DNA of 64,000 nt from JACQFK01 sp041482015 (GTDB taxonomy: Bacteria > Planctomycetota > MHYJ01 > JACPRB01), in contig JBGPCZ010000007.1 in NCBI GenBank assembly GCA_041482015.1, positions 3,487 to 67,486 of the forward strand, in the 5' to 3' direction. The notes under the pieces are model-generated. The model was not told where the DNA came from and searched no databases. It saw only the letters and a program-made list of their open reading frames with translations. The stretch's first letter is position 1; each line of letters starts with the position of its first letter. This document shows, piece after piece, positions 27,032-35,449 of this stretch. The translations under genes were made by a program, and so were the position numbers.

Positions 27032-27589
27032 TTATTGGCCGACCCGGAGCGTCAGCCGGAGTTTCCCGTGGGTCACGCGCACCTCCTTCAGGAGCAATTT
27101 CGCGGCCGACTGCCGGACGTCGCCGGCTCGAAGCGTGTAGACCGGCCTCCCTTCGAGCACGCCCTTCATGGCCCACGCGACGGCGCCCCGGGTCTTCTCG
27201 ACGTACTTGTCGGGAAGCCCGCCCACCGTCAGCCCCTCCACCGTTAGGTCGTCGGAATAAAAGGACCCTTGAGCGGCGACGTACCGGATCTGCCCCGACA
27301 ACTCGGCCTTGCCGCGCAGCCGCCGGGTGATCCCCGGCAGACCCACTCCCACGTTGACGGCAAGTCGGATCCTGTCGGAGTGTTCCTGCAGGTTCATGAC
27401 CGGTTCGGTCAATTCGACCCCGACGATGCCGAGGTAAGTCTTTTCGACGGGAAACCCGGCGTCCAGCGCCTTCTGCACCTGCGCCTGGTCGAGCTCGACG
27501 ATGTACTCCCTTCCCCAGACGAGCCACATCGCGATGGCGCTCGCCACGACCAGCGCAGCACCGGTGATCAGGAGCGCCTTCTTTGCCAT
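27032..27589 (-). CDS. DUF1439-like membrane-anchored protein
   Basis: 185 aa from ATG 27589; the frame is open far upstream but that part overlaps the toxin-antitoxin genes. One N-terminal membrane segment (5-25) is followed by a beta-rich domain: VELDQAQVQKALDAGFPVEK, GIVGVELTEPVMNLQEHSD, GKAELSGQIRYVAAQGSFY, DDLTVEGLTVGGLPD. This pattern resembles DUF1439 (YceB-type) lipid-binding-like proteins, although there is no lipobox. It faces away from the MazEF promoter. Confidence 0.75.
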   Translation of the reverse strand: MAKKALLITGAALVVASAIAMWLVWGREYIVELDQAQVQKALDAGFPVEKTYLGIVGVELTEPVMNLQEHSDRIRLAVNVGVGLPGITRRLRGKAELSGQIRYVAAQGSFYSDDLTVEGLTVGGLPDKYVEKTRGAVAWAMKGVLEGRPVYTLRAGDVRQSAAKLLLKEVRVTHGKLRLTLRVGQ

Positions 27590-27653
27590 CGGCGTGAATC
27601 TTACCCGCGTCGCTCCGGCGGAGCCGCGATAAGGATGGATTCCGGGGACACAA

Positions 27654-27676
27654 AAGTGTATACATAAGTGTAGACA
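27654..27676 (+). promoter_or_regulatory. Direct-repeat operator/promoter of the toxin-antitoxin pair
   Basis: AAGTGTATACA (27654-27664) and AAGTGTAGACA (27666-27676) are 12-nt-spaced direct repeats differing at one base. The first contains the palindrome TGTATACA. They lie 26 nt before the antitoxin start, in the only AT-rich patch of this gap, as expected for an autorepressed toxin-antitoxin promoter. The promoter overlap is inferred. Confidence 0.55.
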
Positions 27677-27701
27677 GTCTTGGGTCGGCCCGGAGGGTGC
27701 C

Positions 27702-27950
27702 ATGTCCACCACGATGGTCCGCGTCTCCCGTCGCGCGAGGGAGATCCTGCGGGAGATCTGCGAGAAGACGGGCGAGCCGGCCCGCGAAATCCTCGGGCGC
27801 GCCATCGAAGAGTACCGGCGCAAGTGTTTCCTCGCGGAGGCGAACCGCGCGTACGCCGACCTGCGCAAGGACAAGAAGGCCTGGAAGGCGGAGCTCGACG
27901 AGCGGAAAACGTGGGACACGACACTGGGGGACGGGGAGAAGGGCCGATGA
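27702..27950 (+). CDS. Antitoxin, ribbon-helix-helix/MazE-like
   Basis: 82 aa. The N-terminus TTMVRVSRRAREILREICEKTG is a typical ribbon-helix-helix beginning for DNA binding, followed by an acidic/basic helical tail (EEYRRKCFLAEANRAYADLRKD) that would wrap the toxin. It overlaps the toxin gene by ATGA. It likely represses its own promoter through the direct repeats upstream. Confidence 0.85.
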   Translation: MSTTMVRVSRRAREILREICEKTGEPAREILGRAIEEYRRKCFLAEANRAYADLRKDKKAWKAELDERKTWDTTLGDGEKGR

Positions 27951-28294
27951 CCCTTCCTCCCCCCCTGCGGGGCGAGATCTGGCTGGTGAATCTCGATCCG
28001 ACCTTGGGACGGGAACAGGCCGGCACCCGCCCCGCGTTGGTTCTCTCCGTCGACGAATTTAACGGAGGGCCCGCGGAACTGGTCGTCGTCCTGCCGGTCA
28101 CGTCGAAGGACAAGAAGATCCCCTTTCATGTCGGAATCAAGCCGCCGGAGGGGGGAGTCCAGGTCGCCAGCTACATCAAGTGCGAGGACATCCGGTCGAT
28201 CTCGAAGGGCCGGCTCCACAAGCGATGGGGCGGGGTGACTCCGAAGACCCTGGAGCAGGTCGAGGATCGACTCCGGATCCTGCTCTCGCTCTGA
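27947..28294 (+). CDS. mazF: MazF/PemK-family endoribonuclease toxin
   Basis: 115 aa, normal MazF length. The start RGEIWLVNLDPTLGREQAGTRPALVLS (residues 8-34; conserved G-x-E-x-x-x-x-RP turn) and VVLPVTSKDKKIPFHV are the beta-barrel strands of the family. The later ASYIKCEDIRSISKGRL carries the second conserved block. It would cleave RNA at a short motif when the antitoxin is lost. Its stop is 1 nt from the convergent hydrolase stop, so there is no room for a terminator. Confidence 0.93.
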   Translation: MTLPPPLRGEIWLVNLDPTLGREQAGTRPALVLSVDEFNGGPAELVVVLPVTSKDKKIPFHVGIKPPEGGVQVASYIKCEDIRSISKGRLHKRWGGVTPKTLEQVEDRLRILLSL

Positions 28295-28295
28295 C

Positions 28296-29276
28296 CTACC
28301 CGTCGTCGTCCTCGGTCACGCTGAGAAAGAACGAGTTGCCCGACTCGATCTCGAAGGTGTTGACGCCGGCCCCGAGGCGGGCGGCGATCCGTTCCTTCCC
28401 GGCGTGCCACCCCGTCCACCCCTCGCTCTTCCAGAGGAGCTTCCCGTTGAGCGTGACGGACTCGATTGACGCCCCCGTGTTGACGAACACGCCGCGCGAT
28501 TTCGTCAACACGAGCTCCGCCGTCGCCTGGTAGCGCTTCGCGGACCCGAGCTCGACCGCGAACCCGCGGCGCCGCTCCTGGTCCATCCACCAGTGTTTCA
28601 CCGGCTCCTTCTGGGGAAGCGCGAGCGTCGTCCACGCCGCGTCGCCCGCCGGTCGGATCTTCCATTCCCGGAGGATCCCGGGCATCGGTTCCAGGGAAAG
28701 CTCCTTCGGGACTTCGACCTTCTTGTGGCCCAGCGCGTCGAGCACGGCGCGCGCCATCACGCGGTATCCCGCGAAGGTCAGGTGGACCTCGTCGGGCTCG
28801 AGGAGACCCGCGCGGGCCTCCTTCATGAGCGCATGGACCTCGGCGACCGCGCCGCCGATTTTCCGGAGGATCGCGATGTACTCCTCCAGCTTCTTCTCCG
28901 CCTCCGCGTGCTTCGGGCCGACGATCGTCGGAGTCAGAAGGATTGTCGGAACACCCTCCCTCTTCAGTCGCTCGACGATCGCGGTCACGTCGCGCTCGTA
29001 GTCCTCCGGCGTGACCTTGTGGAACAGGTCGTTGATTTCGACGCTCAGGACGACGAGCGTCGGGCGGCGGGAAAGGACGTCGCGCTCGAGGCGCTTGCGC
29101 ATCCCGGCCGCCGTGTCGCCCGCCACGCCCGCGTTGATGCAGCGCGGCGACTTGAGCGCCTGCTGGACGAGGAGCGGCAGCGTGTGGCCGTCCGTGATCG
29201 AATCGCCGAGGAAGACGATCCTCTGCTCCTGCTGCTGCGGGAGCGCGGCCAGGAGCGCGACAAGGAGCGCCCTCAT
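28296..29276 (-). CDS. Secreted SGNH/GDSL hydrolase
   Basis: 326 aa from ATG 29276, chosen for the leader MRALLVALLAALPQQQ and for its ATGA overlap with the upstream stop. Block I GDSITDG has S26. Block II Gly is in NAGVAGDTA. Block III is VEIND (N82-D83, Glu-Ile in place of the usual Gly-x). Block V is DEVHLT with D162 and H165. It is therefore a likely esterase or acetylhydrolase. The C-terminal 110 residues add a beta-rich domain that may bind sugar (FVNTGASIESVTLNGKLLW). Confidence 0.88.
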   Translation of the reverse strand: MRALLVALLAALPQQQEQRIVFLGDSITDGHTLPLLVQQALKSPRCINAGVAGDTAAGMRKRLERDVLSRRPTLVVLSVEINDLFHKVTPEDYERDVTAIVERLKREGVPTILLTPTIVGPKHAEAEKKLEEYIAILRKIGGAVAEVHALMKEARAGLLEPDEVHLTFAGYRVMARAVLDALGHKKVEVPKELSLEPMPGILREWKIRPAGDAAWTTLALPQKEPVKHWWMDQERRRGFAVELGSAKRYQATAELVLTKSRGVFVNTGASIESVTLNGKLLWKSEGWTGWHAGKERIAARLGAGVNTFEIESGNSFFLSVTEDDDG

Positions 29277-32200
29277 TTCACCCGGATCCCGCAGACACGG
29301 CCGGTCGATCCGCCGGCCACGAGGGTCTCTCCCACCCACGAGAGATCGGTGAAGTCATAAGGGGTCTTCCACTCCAACTTCACGGCGCCCGCGGCGTCCG
29401 TCACGCGGAGCGTGCCGCCCCAGTAGGCGACGGCGGTCAGGCCGTCCTTCAGCGCGACCCGCTTGGCCAGCCGGCCGGCGAGCGCCGGGGCCGCCGGCGG
29501 GGATGGCAACTTCAAGTTCCCCTTGGCCGACGCGCCGGGCTTTCCATCGAATCCATAAGACGTCACCATGCCGTCCTGCGTCGCGACCTGGATCGATGCG
29601 CCGTCGGCGACAAGCGCCATCCCCGTCTGCGGCGAGGTCGGCGTCTCGAAGGCCTGCTGGCCCGAGCCGTCGAAGCCGATCAGCCGGTGCGTCGCGCCGA
29701 CGATGACCCGGTCGCCCGAGACTTCGAGGCCCCACGCCTCGCCGCCTTCGAGCGTCTTCTGCCAGAGGGTCTTGCCCGCGGCGTCGACTTTCAGGAACGT
29801 CCCATCCTTCGCGAGCACATAGGGTCCCCGGATGAGCGCGCGGTCGGGGAGCGTCAGCATCCACGACACCTCACCACGGGCGACTTTGTCGGCCGCCTTG
29901 TTCGCGGGCGTCACCGTGGCCGTCGCGGGAAGGACGAGCGGCGTCAGCGGTTCGAGCCCCGCCTGTGCTTCATAGAGGGAGCCGACCGCCTCCGCCATTC
30001 CCGCCGCGTCGTACGCGATGAGCGAGACGGATTCCTGGCCGAGCCCGACGCAGTCGCGCTGCCACGAGAGATATCCGCGGCCGCGGCCGGGGAATCCGTT
30101 CTTCGACGGCTTGTAGGGGAGGAAGTCGTTCTCGAGCGCGAACTTGAGGAGCGAGTTGTCCTCGGGCGAACCCAGGAGGACGACCGGGCCCTGCACGGCG
30201 AAGCCGACCTGCGCGGGATTGAGCGCCTGGCCCGGCTGGAGCTTACCGGGGTGGAGACCGCACCAGGTGGCCCTCTCCTCGGGCGACAGCTCGCGCGCCT
30301 TCGCGACCTCGGTCGCGGCGACAATCCGCGCGCGGATCCCCCAGGGCTTGAGGATGCCGGCGAGCCGCTCGGCCTGCGCGCCGTTCCAGTCGCTCGCGCC
30401 CTTCACGAGGGTCACGTCCTGGTGGGTCCTGAAGAAGCGGAAGATCCGGTTCCGGTCGTCCCCGAACGCGATCGCGCGGTCGACGGCGCCCGCCAGCGCC
30501 GCGCACTGCGGCGCCGGCGTGAAGGTGAACGAAGCCGTGTCCTCGCAGGAGTCGGTGAGCAGGTCGCGGACCGTCACCCTCCACGCGCCGGCCGGGTCGT
30601 TCGCCGCGAGCGGGAGCGTCATCCGGAAGAGTCCCTGCTCGGTGGCGCGGTGGAGGTCGTAACGGACCCGGCCGAGGGGGTCGGTCACGCGGACCGAGAG
30701 CGGGATGGATCCCGCGAGCACCCGCTTCTCCGCGTCGGTCACCATTGCGGCGATCTCGACGTGGAGCGGGTCGTCAAGGCGCGTGAAATCATTCCTCACG
30801 ACGGGCGGGAGGACCTGGACGCCGCCGATCGGGCGCGCCGTGCGGGCCCACGCGCGCATCTGGCCGGGGCCGAAGCGGACCATCCCGGGCTTCGCCTCGC
30901 CTCCGTTCACGGCGTCGTAGACGTTTCCGGGGATCCCGATCTTCGCCACGGTGGGCTTGATCGAGTTCATGCCGCCCGCTTTCTCGTCATAGGAGGCGTT
31001 GACGGCGAAGAGGTACTCGACGTCGCCCGAGGCCTGCCGCGTGGCGATGATCTCGGGATTGTCGCATTCGAAGACCGGCTTCACGCCGATCGCTTCCAGC
31101 TTCGGCCGGAGCGCCGCGGCGACCGGCTCCGCCGCCTTCAGGTAGTTGCCCGCGCGGTTGAGCTTCGCGTGGTCCTCCTTCCGGTTCTCCTTCCACGCCT
31201 TCGACATCGCCTGGAAGAAGGAGCGGTCGAGCTCCATCCCGAGCTTCGTCGCGCCCTTGATCGCGACCGTGCAGTCATCGGAGACGATCACCGATCCGCC
31301 TCCGGCCGCGTAGGCTTCGAGCGCGGCGACGACCTTCGGGTCGAGCGACTGGATCCCCGCGAGCACGACCGCCTTGTGGTGCGCGGCGAGCGTGCCGTCG
31401 AGGACGTCCTCCTCGACGATCGGCATGATCGGCGTGTGGAGACGGAGCCCGGCGAGATACACCAGGTAGACGCGCTCGCGGACGTGGCCGGAGCCCTCGT
31501 AGTTGTCGTTCCGGTCGAGCGCCTGCGCGTGGAGGTTCTGCGACATCGAGTAGAGGACCGCGACGGGCGGCCGCGTCGGCGGCATCGTGGTGAAGGCGGT
31601 TCCGAGCCTGCCCATCAGGAGGTTCGTCTCGACCACGCCGTCGGTGGACGGAGTCGAGAAGGGATGGTGCACCTGGATGTCGGGCGGCTTGGCCATGCCC
31701 TGGAGGCCGTAGGCGAACGACTCGTACTGTTCGAGGCGGTAGCGGTCGCTCGGGATGTTGCCGTACCACGTGGGGAGGTACCAGTTGGGTTTGCGCAGCT
31801 CGCGCATGCGGCCCATCTCGAACGTGTAGAGCGGGTTGTAGTAGCCGCCGCCGTAGTCGTCGTAGCCGCCGTGGCCCGAGAGGATCGGGAGCGAGCGTGC
31901 CACGTTGAAGTAGTAGCCGTCGCCGTACGCGCCGTACCCGTAGACGCTCTGGGTCACCGAGAGGAGGTTCGGGTCGACGGCGCTGACGGCGTGCTGGGAG
32001 ACCTTCCACGCCGCGTCCATGAAGCCGAGCTTCCAGCGGCCCCCGTGCGTCCAGCGGGCGACGCTCGCGGGATCGTCGGTCTTCACGTCGCCGTACTGGA
32101 GCGGGTCGCGGTCGAACGCGGCCCGGTAGGATCGATCCTGCGCGGGGATGTTGTGCGGGGTCATCTCGCCGGTCTTCGCGTGCTTCCACCAGGTGAGGCC

Positions 32201-32881
32201 GGGCTCGTCGTAGAAGTGGACGCCGACGCAGTTGGGCCGCGTGCGGTCGCGGAAGGCCTGGCGCGCGACGCGGGCGGCGCCGCCCTGGAGGACGTACGGG
32301 TCGGACCAGTCGCACTCCATGCGGAGATCCATCTGGTGGCCGCCGCCCATCGTGCAGCACCACATGTAGTCGACGCCGCCGCGGATCGCCTCGTCGGGGC
32401 TGATCCCGCCGTACGCGGCGTAGAGGAGGTTGAAGCCGAGGCTGTCCTCGCCCATCGTGGCCTGCTCGGCGCCCTTCGCGCGCGAACTCCAGTCGACGAG
32501 CCGGAAGCTGGATTTGCGGACATGACTGTGGATCTCGATCTCCTTCCTCGCGGAGACGCCGTGGGCGGTGGCCTCGAGCGTGTACTTCCCGGGCCGGAGG
32601 AGCCGGCCGTTCAGGCGCAGGTGCTCGACCGCGGGGGAGTCCTTCGCCTCGAGGGGGAAGGAGAATGCCATCGTGCTCCCGTCCTCGCCCGCGAGCGCGA
32701 GGGCGAGCTCGCCCGCGGGGACCGTCTCGGCGCCCGAGCGGAGGACGGTGACGTCGATCGATTCGTTCGTCTGGTACGCGACGCGCCCGAGGGGCAGGTC
32801 GACCTGGACCTTGGCGTCGCCGGCGGGCCGGAAGCCGGCGACGAGGGTGGCGAGGGCGAGGGCGGCGAGCGCGCGGGTCAT
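29273..32881 (-). CDS. Giant secreted protein, beta-galactosidase-like with PQQ-like repeats
   Basis: 1202 aa from ATG 32881 (AAGGAGGCATCGC upstream), with leader MTRALAALALATLVAGF. Residues 25-130 form a beta-sandwich (ESIDVTVLRSGAETV). Residues 130-700 look like a TIM-barrel glycosidase plus a trimerisation-type Rossmann domain (VGVHFYDEPGLTWWKHAK; APHHKAVVLAG-like block; GGGSVIVSDD). More beta modules follow, and residues 1040-1200 carry PQQ/WD-type propeller strands (LAKDGTFLKVDAAGKTLWQK). I do not know a characterised match; the DEPG box could supply a catalytic acid. Translationally coupled to the SGNH hydrolase. Confidence 0.7.
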   Translation of the reverse strand: MTRALAALALATLVAGFRPAGDAKVQVDLPLGRVAYQTNESIDVTVLRSGAETVPAGELALALAGEDGSTMAFSFPLEAKDSPAVEHLRLNGRLLRPGKYTLEATAHGVSARKEIEIHSHVRKSSFRLVDWSSRAKGAEQATMGEDSLGFNLLYAAYGGISPDEAIRGGVDYMWCCTMGGGHQMDLRMECDWSDPYVLQGGAARVARQAFRDRTRPNCVGVHFYDEPGLTWWKHAKTGEMTPHNIPAQDRSYRAAFDRDPLQYGDVKTDDPASVARWTHGGRWKLGFMDAAWKVSQHAVSAVDPNLLSVTQSVYGYGAYGDGYYFNVARSLPILSGHGGYDDYGGGYYNPLYTFEMGRMRELRKPNWYLPTWYGNIPSDRYRLEQYESFAYGLQGMAKPPDIQVHHPFSTPSTDGVVETNLLMGRLGTAFTTMPPTRPPVAVLYSMSQNLHAQALDRNDNYEGSGHVRERVYLVYLAGLRLHTPIMPIVEEDVLDGTLAAHHKAVVLAGIQSLDPKVVAALEAYAAGGGSVIVSDDCTVAIKGATKLGMELDRSFFQAMSKAWKENRKEDHAKLNRAGNYLKAAEPVAAALRPKLEAIGVKPVFECDNPEIIATRQASGDVEYLFAVNASYDEKAGGMNSIKPTVAKIGIPGNVYDAVNGGEAKPGMVRFGPGQMRAWARTARPIGGVQVLPPVVRNDFTRLDDPLHVEIAAMVTDAEKRVLAGSIPLSVRVTDPLGRVRYDLHRATEQGLFRMTLPLAANDPAGAWRVTVRDLLTDSCEDTASFTFTPAPQCAALAGAVDRAIAFGDDRNRIFRFFRTHQDVTLVKGASDWNGAQAERLAGILKPWGIRARIVAATEVAKARELSPEERATWCGLHPGKLQPGQALNPAQVGFAVQGPVVLLGSPEDNSLLKFALENDFLPYKPSKNGFPGRGRGYLSWQRDCVGLGQESVSLIAYDAAGMAEAVGSLYEAQAGLEPLTPLVLPATATVTPANKAADKVARGEVSWMLTLPDRALIRGPYVLAKDGTFLKVDAAGKTLWQKTLEGGEAWGLEVSGDRVIVGATHRLIGFDGSGQQAFETPTSPQTGMALVADGASIQVATQDGMVTSYGFDGKPGASAKGNLKLPSPPAAPALAGRLAKRVALKDGLTAVAYWGGTLRVTDAAGAVKLEWKTPYDFTDLSWVGETLVAGGSTGRVCGIRVK

Positions 32882-32965
32882 GCGATGCCTCCTTGAACGG
32901 GTCACCCCCTTCCCTTGGCGGGCGGGGGACGATCGGGGGAGGAAACCGGAAACCGGGAATATCCC

Positions 32966-33004
32966 TTGACCTCAAACTGAGATCTCAGTTAGATATCAGT
33001 ACTG
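32966..33004 (+). promoter_or_regulatory. Promoter with perfect palindromic operator
   Basis: TTGACC (32966-32971) is a good -35, and the -10 is TTAGAT at 32989-32994 (17-nt spacer). A perfect 16-nt palindrome AACTGAGATCTCAGTT (32975-32990) fills the spacer, and a second palindrome CAGTACTG lies at 32997-33004 near the expected start of transcription. This is the classic arrangement for repressor control of the FG-GAP gene at 33019. The regulator is not in the window. Confidence 0.65.
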
Positions 33005-33018
33005 GACGGGAGGAACCC

Positions 33019-34215
33019 ATGCGCGTCTGGATGCAGGCAGCGGTGCTGGCCGGCGTTCTCCGGGGCCAGGACACGGGCCCGTTCCGGTTCGAGCACCAGT
33101 TCATCTCCTCGGACCTGCCCCTGTACAACGGGACCGGCGATTACGGGCAGACGGCCCTGGTCGACCTCGATCGGGACGGGCATCCCGATTTCGTGCTCGG
33201 GCGCAAGGGCAACCCCAGCCTCCTGTACTGGTTCCGCTACGAGGCCCCCGACCGGTGGTCGCAGCACCTCGTGGGCCGCGACACGAAGTCGGACGTCGCC
33301 CTCGCGGCCGTCGATGCGGACGGCGACGGATGGCCCGACCTGGTCTGCGGCGGCGTCTGGTACCGCAACCCCGGGAATCCCGGCAAGCGGGAGTTCGAGC
33401 GGCACGTGTTCGACCCGGACGGCGGGAACATCCACGACGCGCTCGTGGCGGACATCGACGGCGACGGGAAGCCGGACGTCGTGACGATGCGGGAGGGCAA
33501 GGACGGCCTCTGCTGGTACAAGATCCCCGCCGATCCCACGAAGCCGTGGATCAAGCACGTGATCGGCGACGGGGTGCACGGCGCCATCACCCCCACCGGG
33601 GCGGGGGACCTCGACGGCGACGGCGATCTCGACATCGTCCGCGCCGACACCTGGTTCGAGAACGCCGACGGCAAGGGAGAACGGTGGATCGCCCACAAGA
33701 ACGTCCCGTTCGGACGCGTGGGGCCCTTCGGGATGTGCGTCCGCTGCGCGGTGGTCGACGTCGACGGGGACGGGAGGAAGTCCCTCGTGATGTGCGATGC
33801 GGACATCGCGGACTCGAAGATCGCCGTCCTGCGCAACGAGGACGGAAAGGGGGGGCGGTGGTCGAGGCAGGACCTGCCGCAGAGCTTCGTCTATGGCTCG
33901 CTCCATTCGCTGGCGGTGGCGGACTTCAACAACGACGGCCGCCCCGACATCGTCTCGAACGAGCAGGAGGAGCTCCTGCCCCAGGGGCGCGAAAATCCCC
34001 GCTGGATCCTGTGGGAGAACCTCGGAGGGGGGCGGTTCAAGGAGCGGATCCTCCTGGACCGCCGCCTGGGCGGCCACGAACTGCAGGCGGGCGACGTGGA
34101 CGGCGACGGCTGGATCGACCTCTGCTCCAAGCCGTGGGGGGCGAAGGCCTGGAACGGGAACGGCGGCCGCATGCACGTCGACTTCCTCCACAACCTGGGC
34201 GGGAAGGCGAAGTAG
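33019..34215 (+). CDS. Secreted FG-GAP/VCBS repeat protein
   Basis: 398 aa from ATG 33019 (GGGAGGAACCC upstream). After a short leader (MRVWMQAAVLAGVLRGQ) there are about seven beta-propeller repeats, each with a calcium-loop signature: DLDRDGHPDFV, DADGDGWPDLV, DIDGDGKPDVV, DLDGDGDLDIV, DVDGDGRKSLV, DFNNDGRPDIV, DVDGDGWIDLC. This is the integrin-like FG-GAP/VCBS fold, common in planctomycete secreted proteins that accompany sugar oxidation. Its promoter carries a perfect operator palindrome, so it is probably inducible. Confidence 0.88.
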   Translation: MRVWMQAAVLAGVLRGQDTGPFRFEHQFISSDLPLYNGTGDYGQTALVDLDRDGHPDFVLGRKGNPSLLYWFRYEAPDRWSQHLVGRDTKSDVALAAVDADGDGWPDLVCGGVWYRNPGNPGKREFERHVFDPDGGNIHDALVADIDGDGKPDVVTMREGKDGLCWYKIPADPTKPWIKHVIGDGVHGAITPTGAGDLDGDGDLDIVRADTWFENADGKGERWIAHKNVPFGRVGPFGMCVRCAVVDVDGDGRKSLVMCDADIADSKIAVLRNEDGKGGRWSRQDLPQSFVYGSLHSLAVADFNNDGRPDIVSNEQEELLPQGRENPRWILWENLGGGRFKERILLDRRLGGHELQAGDVDGDGWIDLCSKPWGAKAWNGNGGRMHVDFLHNLGGKAK

Positions 34216-34238
34216 CCCCGAGGGTCGGCGGTGGGCTC

Positions 34239-34263
34239 CCGGACTTTTAAATACGAAGTCCGG
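34239..34263 (+). terminator. Hairpin after the FG-GAP gene
   Basis: CCGGACTT (34239-34246) and AAGTCCGG (34256-34263) form a perfect 8-pair stem with a 9-nt AT-rich loop, 23 nt after the stop. No U-tract follows. It could be a terminator or the operator of the next gene. Confidence 0.5.
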
Positions 34264-34322
34264 CGAGAATAATCCGGGGCTCGGCGCATATACTCGTTCA
34301 GGTCCGCATTGAAGGGAATCCC

Positions 34323-35441
34323 ATGAGTTCCGTCCTCGCCCTGGCCCTCCTCTTCATGGCCCCGCAGGCGGCCCCCGAGAAGGAGTGCGTCGAGCTCGCC
34401 CGGCAGATCGAAAAGGCGATCCAGGACAACGACGGCGCGTGGGTGGACAAGGTCTTCGACGCCGACGCGATGTTCGACCGGGCGTTCAAGGGGATCGAGT
34501 CGAGCGAGGAGAGCAAGAGCGGGTACCGCAGCGGCGTGAAGAAGACGTTCAACCTCGGCCAGAAGACGGCGGAAGCGATCGCGGGGAAGGGGGCGTTCAA
34601 GTTCCTGGGCCTCCGGTCCGTCGGCGGGCAGCAGCGTGCGCTTTTCCGGATGGTCGTGGGCGGAAACTTCAACTACCACGAGTACCTCCTCGAGGCCGGC
34701 CCGAAAGGCGTGCGCCCCGTCGACATGTACATCTACCTGAGCGGCGAATGGTTCAGCGAAACCATGCGGCGCATGTACCTGACCTTCCTCTCGTCGGAGC
34801 CCGGCGTGCTGGCGAAGGCGCTGGGCCGCGACAACGAGTTCGTGACCCACCTTCCGAAGTTGCAGAAGATGCAGGCGCTCCGGGCGCAGGGTAAGCCCGC
34901 CGAGGGGCTCAAGCTCTTCGCCACGCTGCCCGCCTCGCTCCAGAAGGAGAAGTTCGCCCTGCTCGCCCGCTGCATGTGCGCCGGGGACGTGGGGGCCCAG
35001 GAGTCGCTCGACGCGGTGGAGGCGCTGCGGAAGGCGTACCCGGCCGACCCGGCCCTCTCGATCGTCTCGATCGGGCCCTACTTCAACGCGAAGAAATTCG
35101 ACGCGGCGCTGGCGGCGGTGGACGAGCTCGACAAGGCGGTGGGGGGCGACGCGTACCTGAATTGCCAGCGGGCGGCGATCCACATGGAGTCCGGGGCCTT
35201 CGACAAGGCGCGCGCGGCGGCGCTCAAGGCGGTCGAGCAGGAGAAAACCCTGGCGGACGGTTACTGGACGATGGTGGTCATCTCGCTTCGCGAGAAGAAG
35301 TTCGCGGACACGGCGACCTGGCTGGCGAAGGTGGAAAAGGAGCTCAAGATCGGGCTCTCCGACCTGGCGGGGGCCGCCCCGTACCAGGAATTCGTGAAGT
35401 CCCCCGAGTACCAGGACTGGATGAAGTCGCGCGGCAAGTAG
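34323..35441 (+). CDS. Secreted TPR-like protein
   Basis: 372 aa with short leader MSSVLALALLFMAPQAAPE. Residues 20-165 form a globular alpha/beta region of unknown family (KGIESSEESKSGYRSGVKK, LRSVGGQQRALFRMVVGG). Residues 180-345 are tetratricopeptide-type helical pairs (LQKMQALRAQGKPAEGLKLF, FDAALAAVDELDKAVGGD, AIHMESGAFDKARAAALKA). It is probably an extracytoplasmic interaction protein. It stands alone between two hairpins/gaps, and its stop is 8 nt from the convergent dehydrogenase stop. Confidence 0.7.
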   Translation: MSSVLALALLFMAPQAAPEKECVELARQIEKAIQDNDGAWVDKVFDADAMFDRAFKGIESSEESKSGYRSGVKKTFNLGQKTAEAIAGKGAFKFLGLRSVGGQQRALFRMVVGGNFNYHEYLLEAGPKGVRPVDMYIYLSGEWFSETMRRMYLTFLSSEPGVLAKALGRDNEFVTHLPKLQKMQALRAQGKPAEGLKLFATLPASLQKEKFALLARCMCAGDVGAQESLDAVEALRKAYPADPALSIVSIGPYFNAKKFDAALAAVDELDKAVGGDAYLNCQRAAIHMESGAFDKARAAALKAVEQEKTLADGYWTMVVISLREKKFADTATWLAKVEKELKIGLSDLAGAAPYQEFVKSPEYQDWMKSRGK

Positions 35442-35449
35442 CGGACCCG

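Noticed and set aside
27590..28219. Minus-strand extension of the DUF1439-like protein across the toxin-antitoxin genes
   Set aside because: The extension is low-complexity antisense of the antitoxin and toxin genes. The ATG at 27589 gives a proper membrane anchor.
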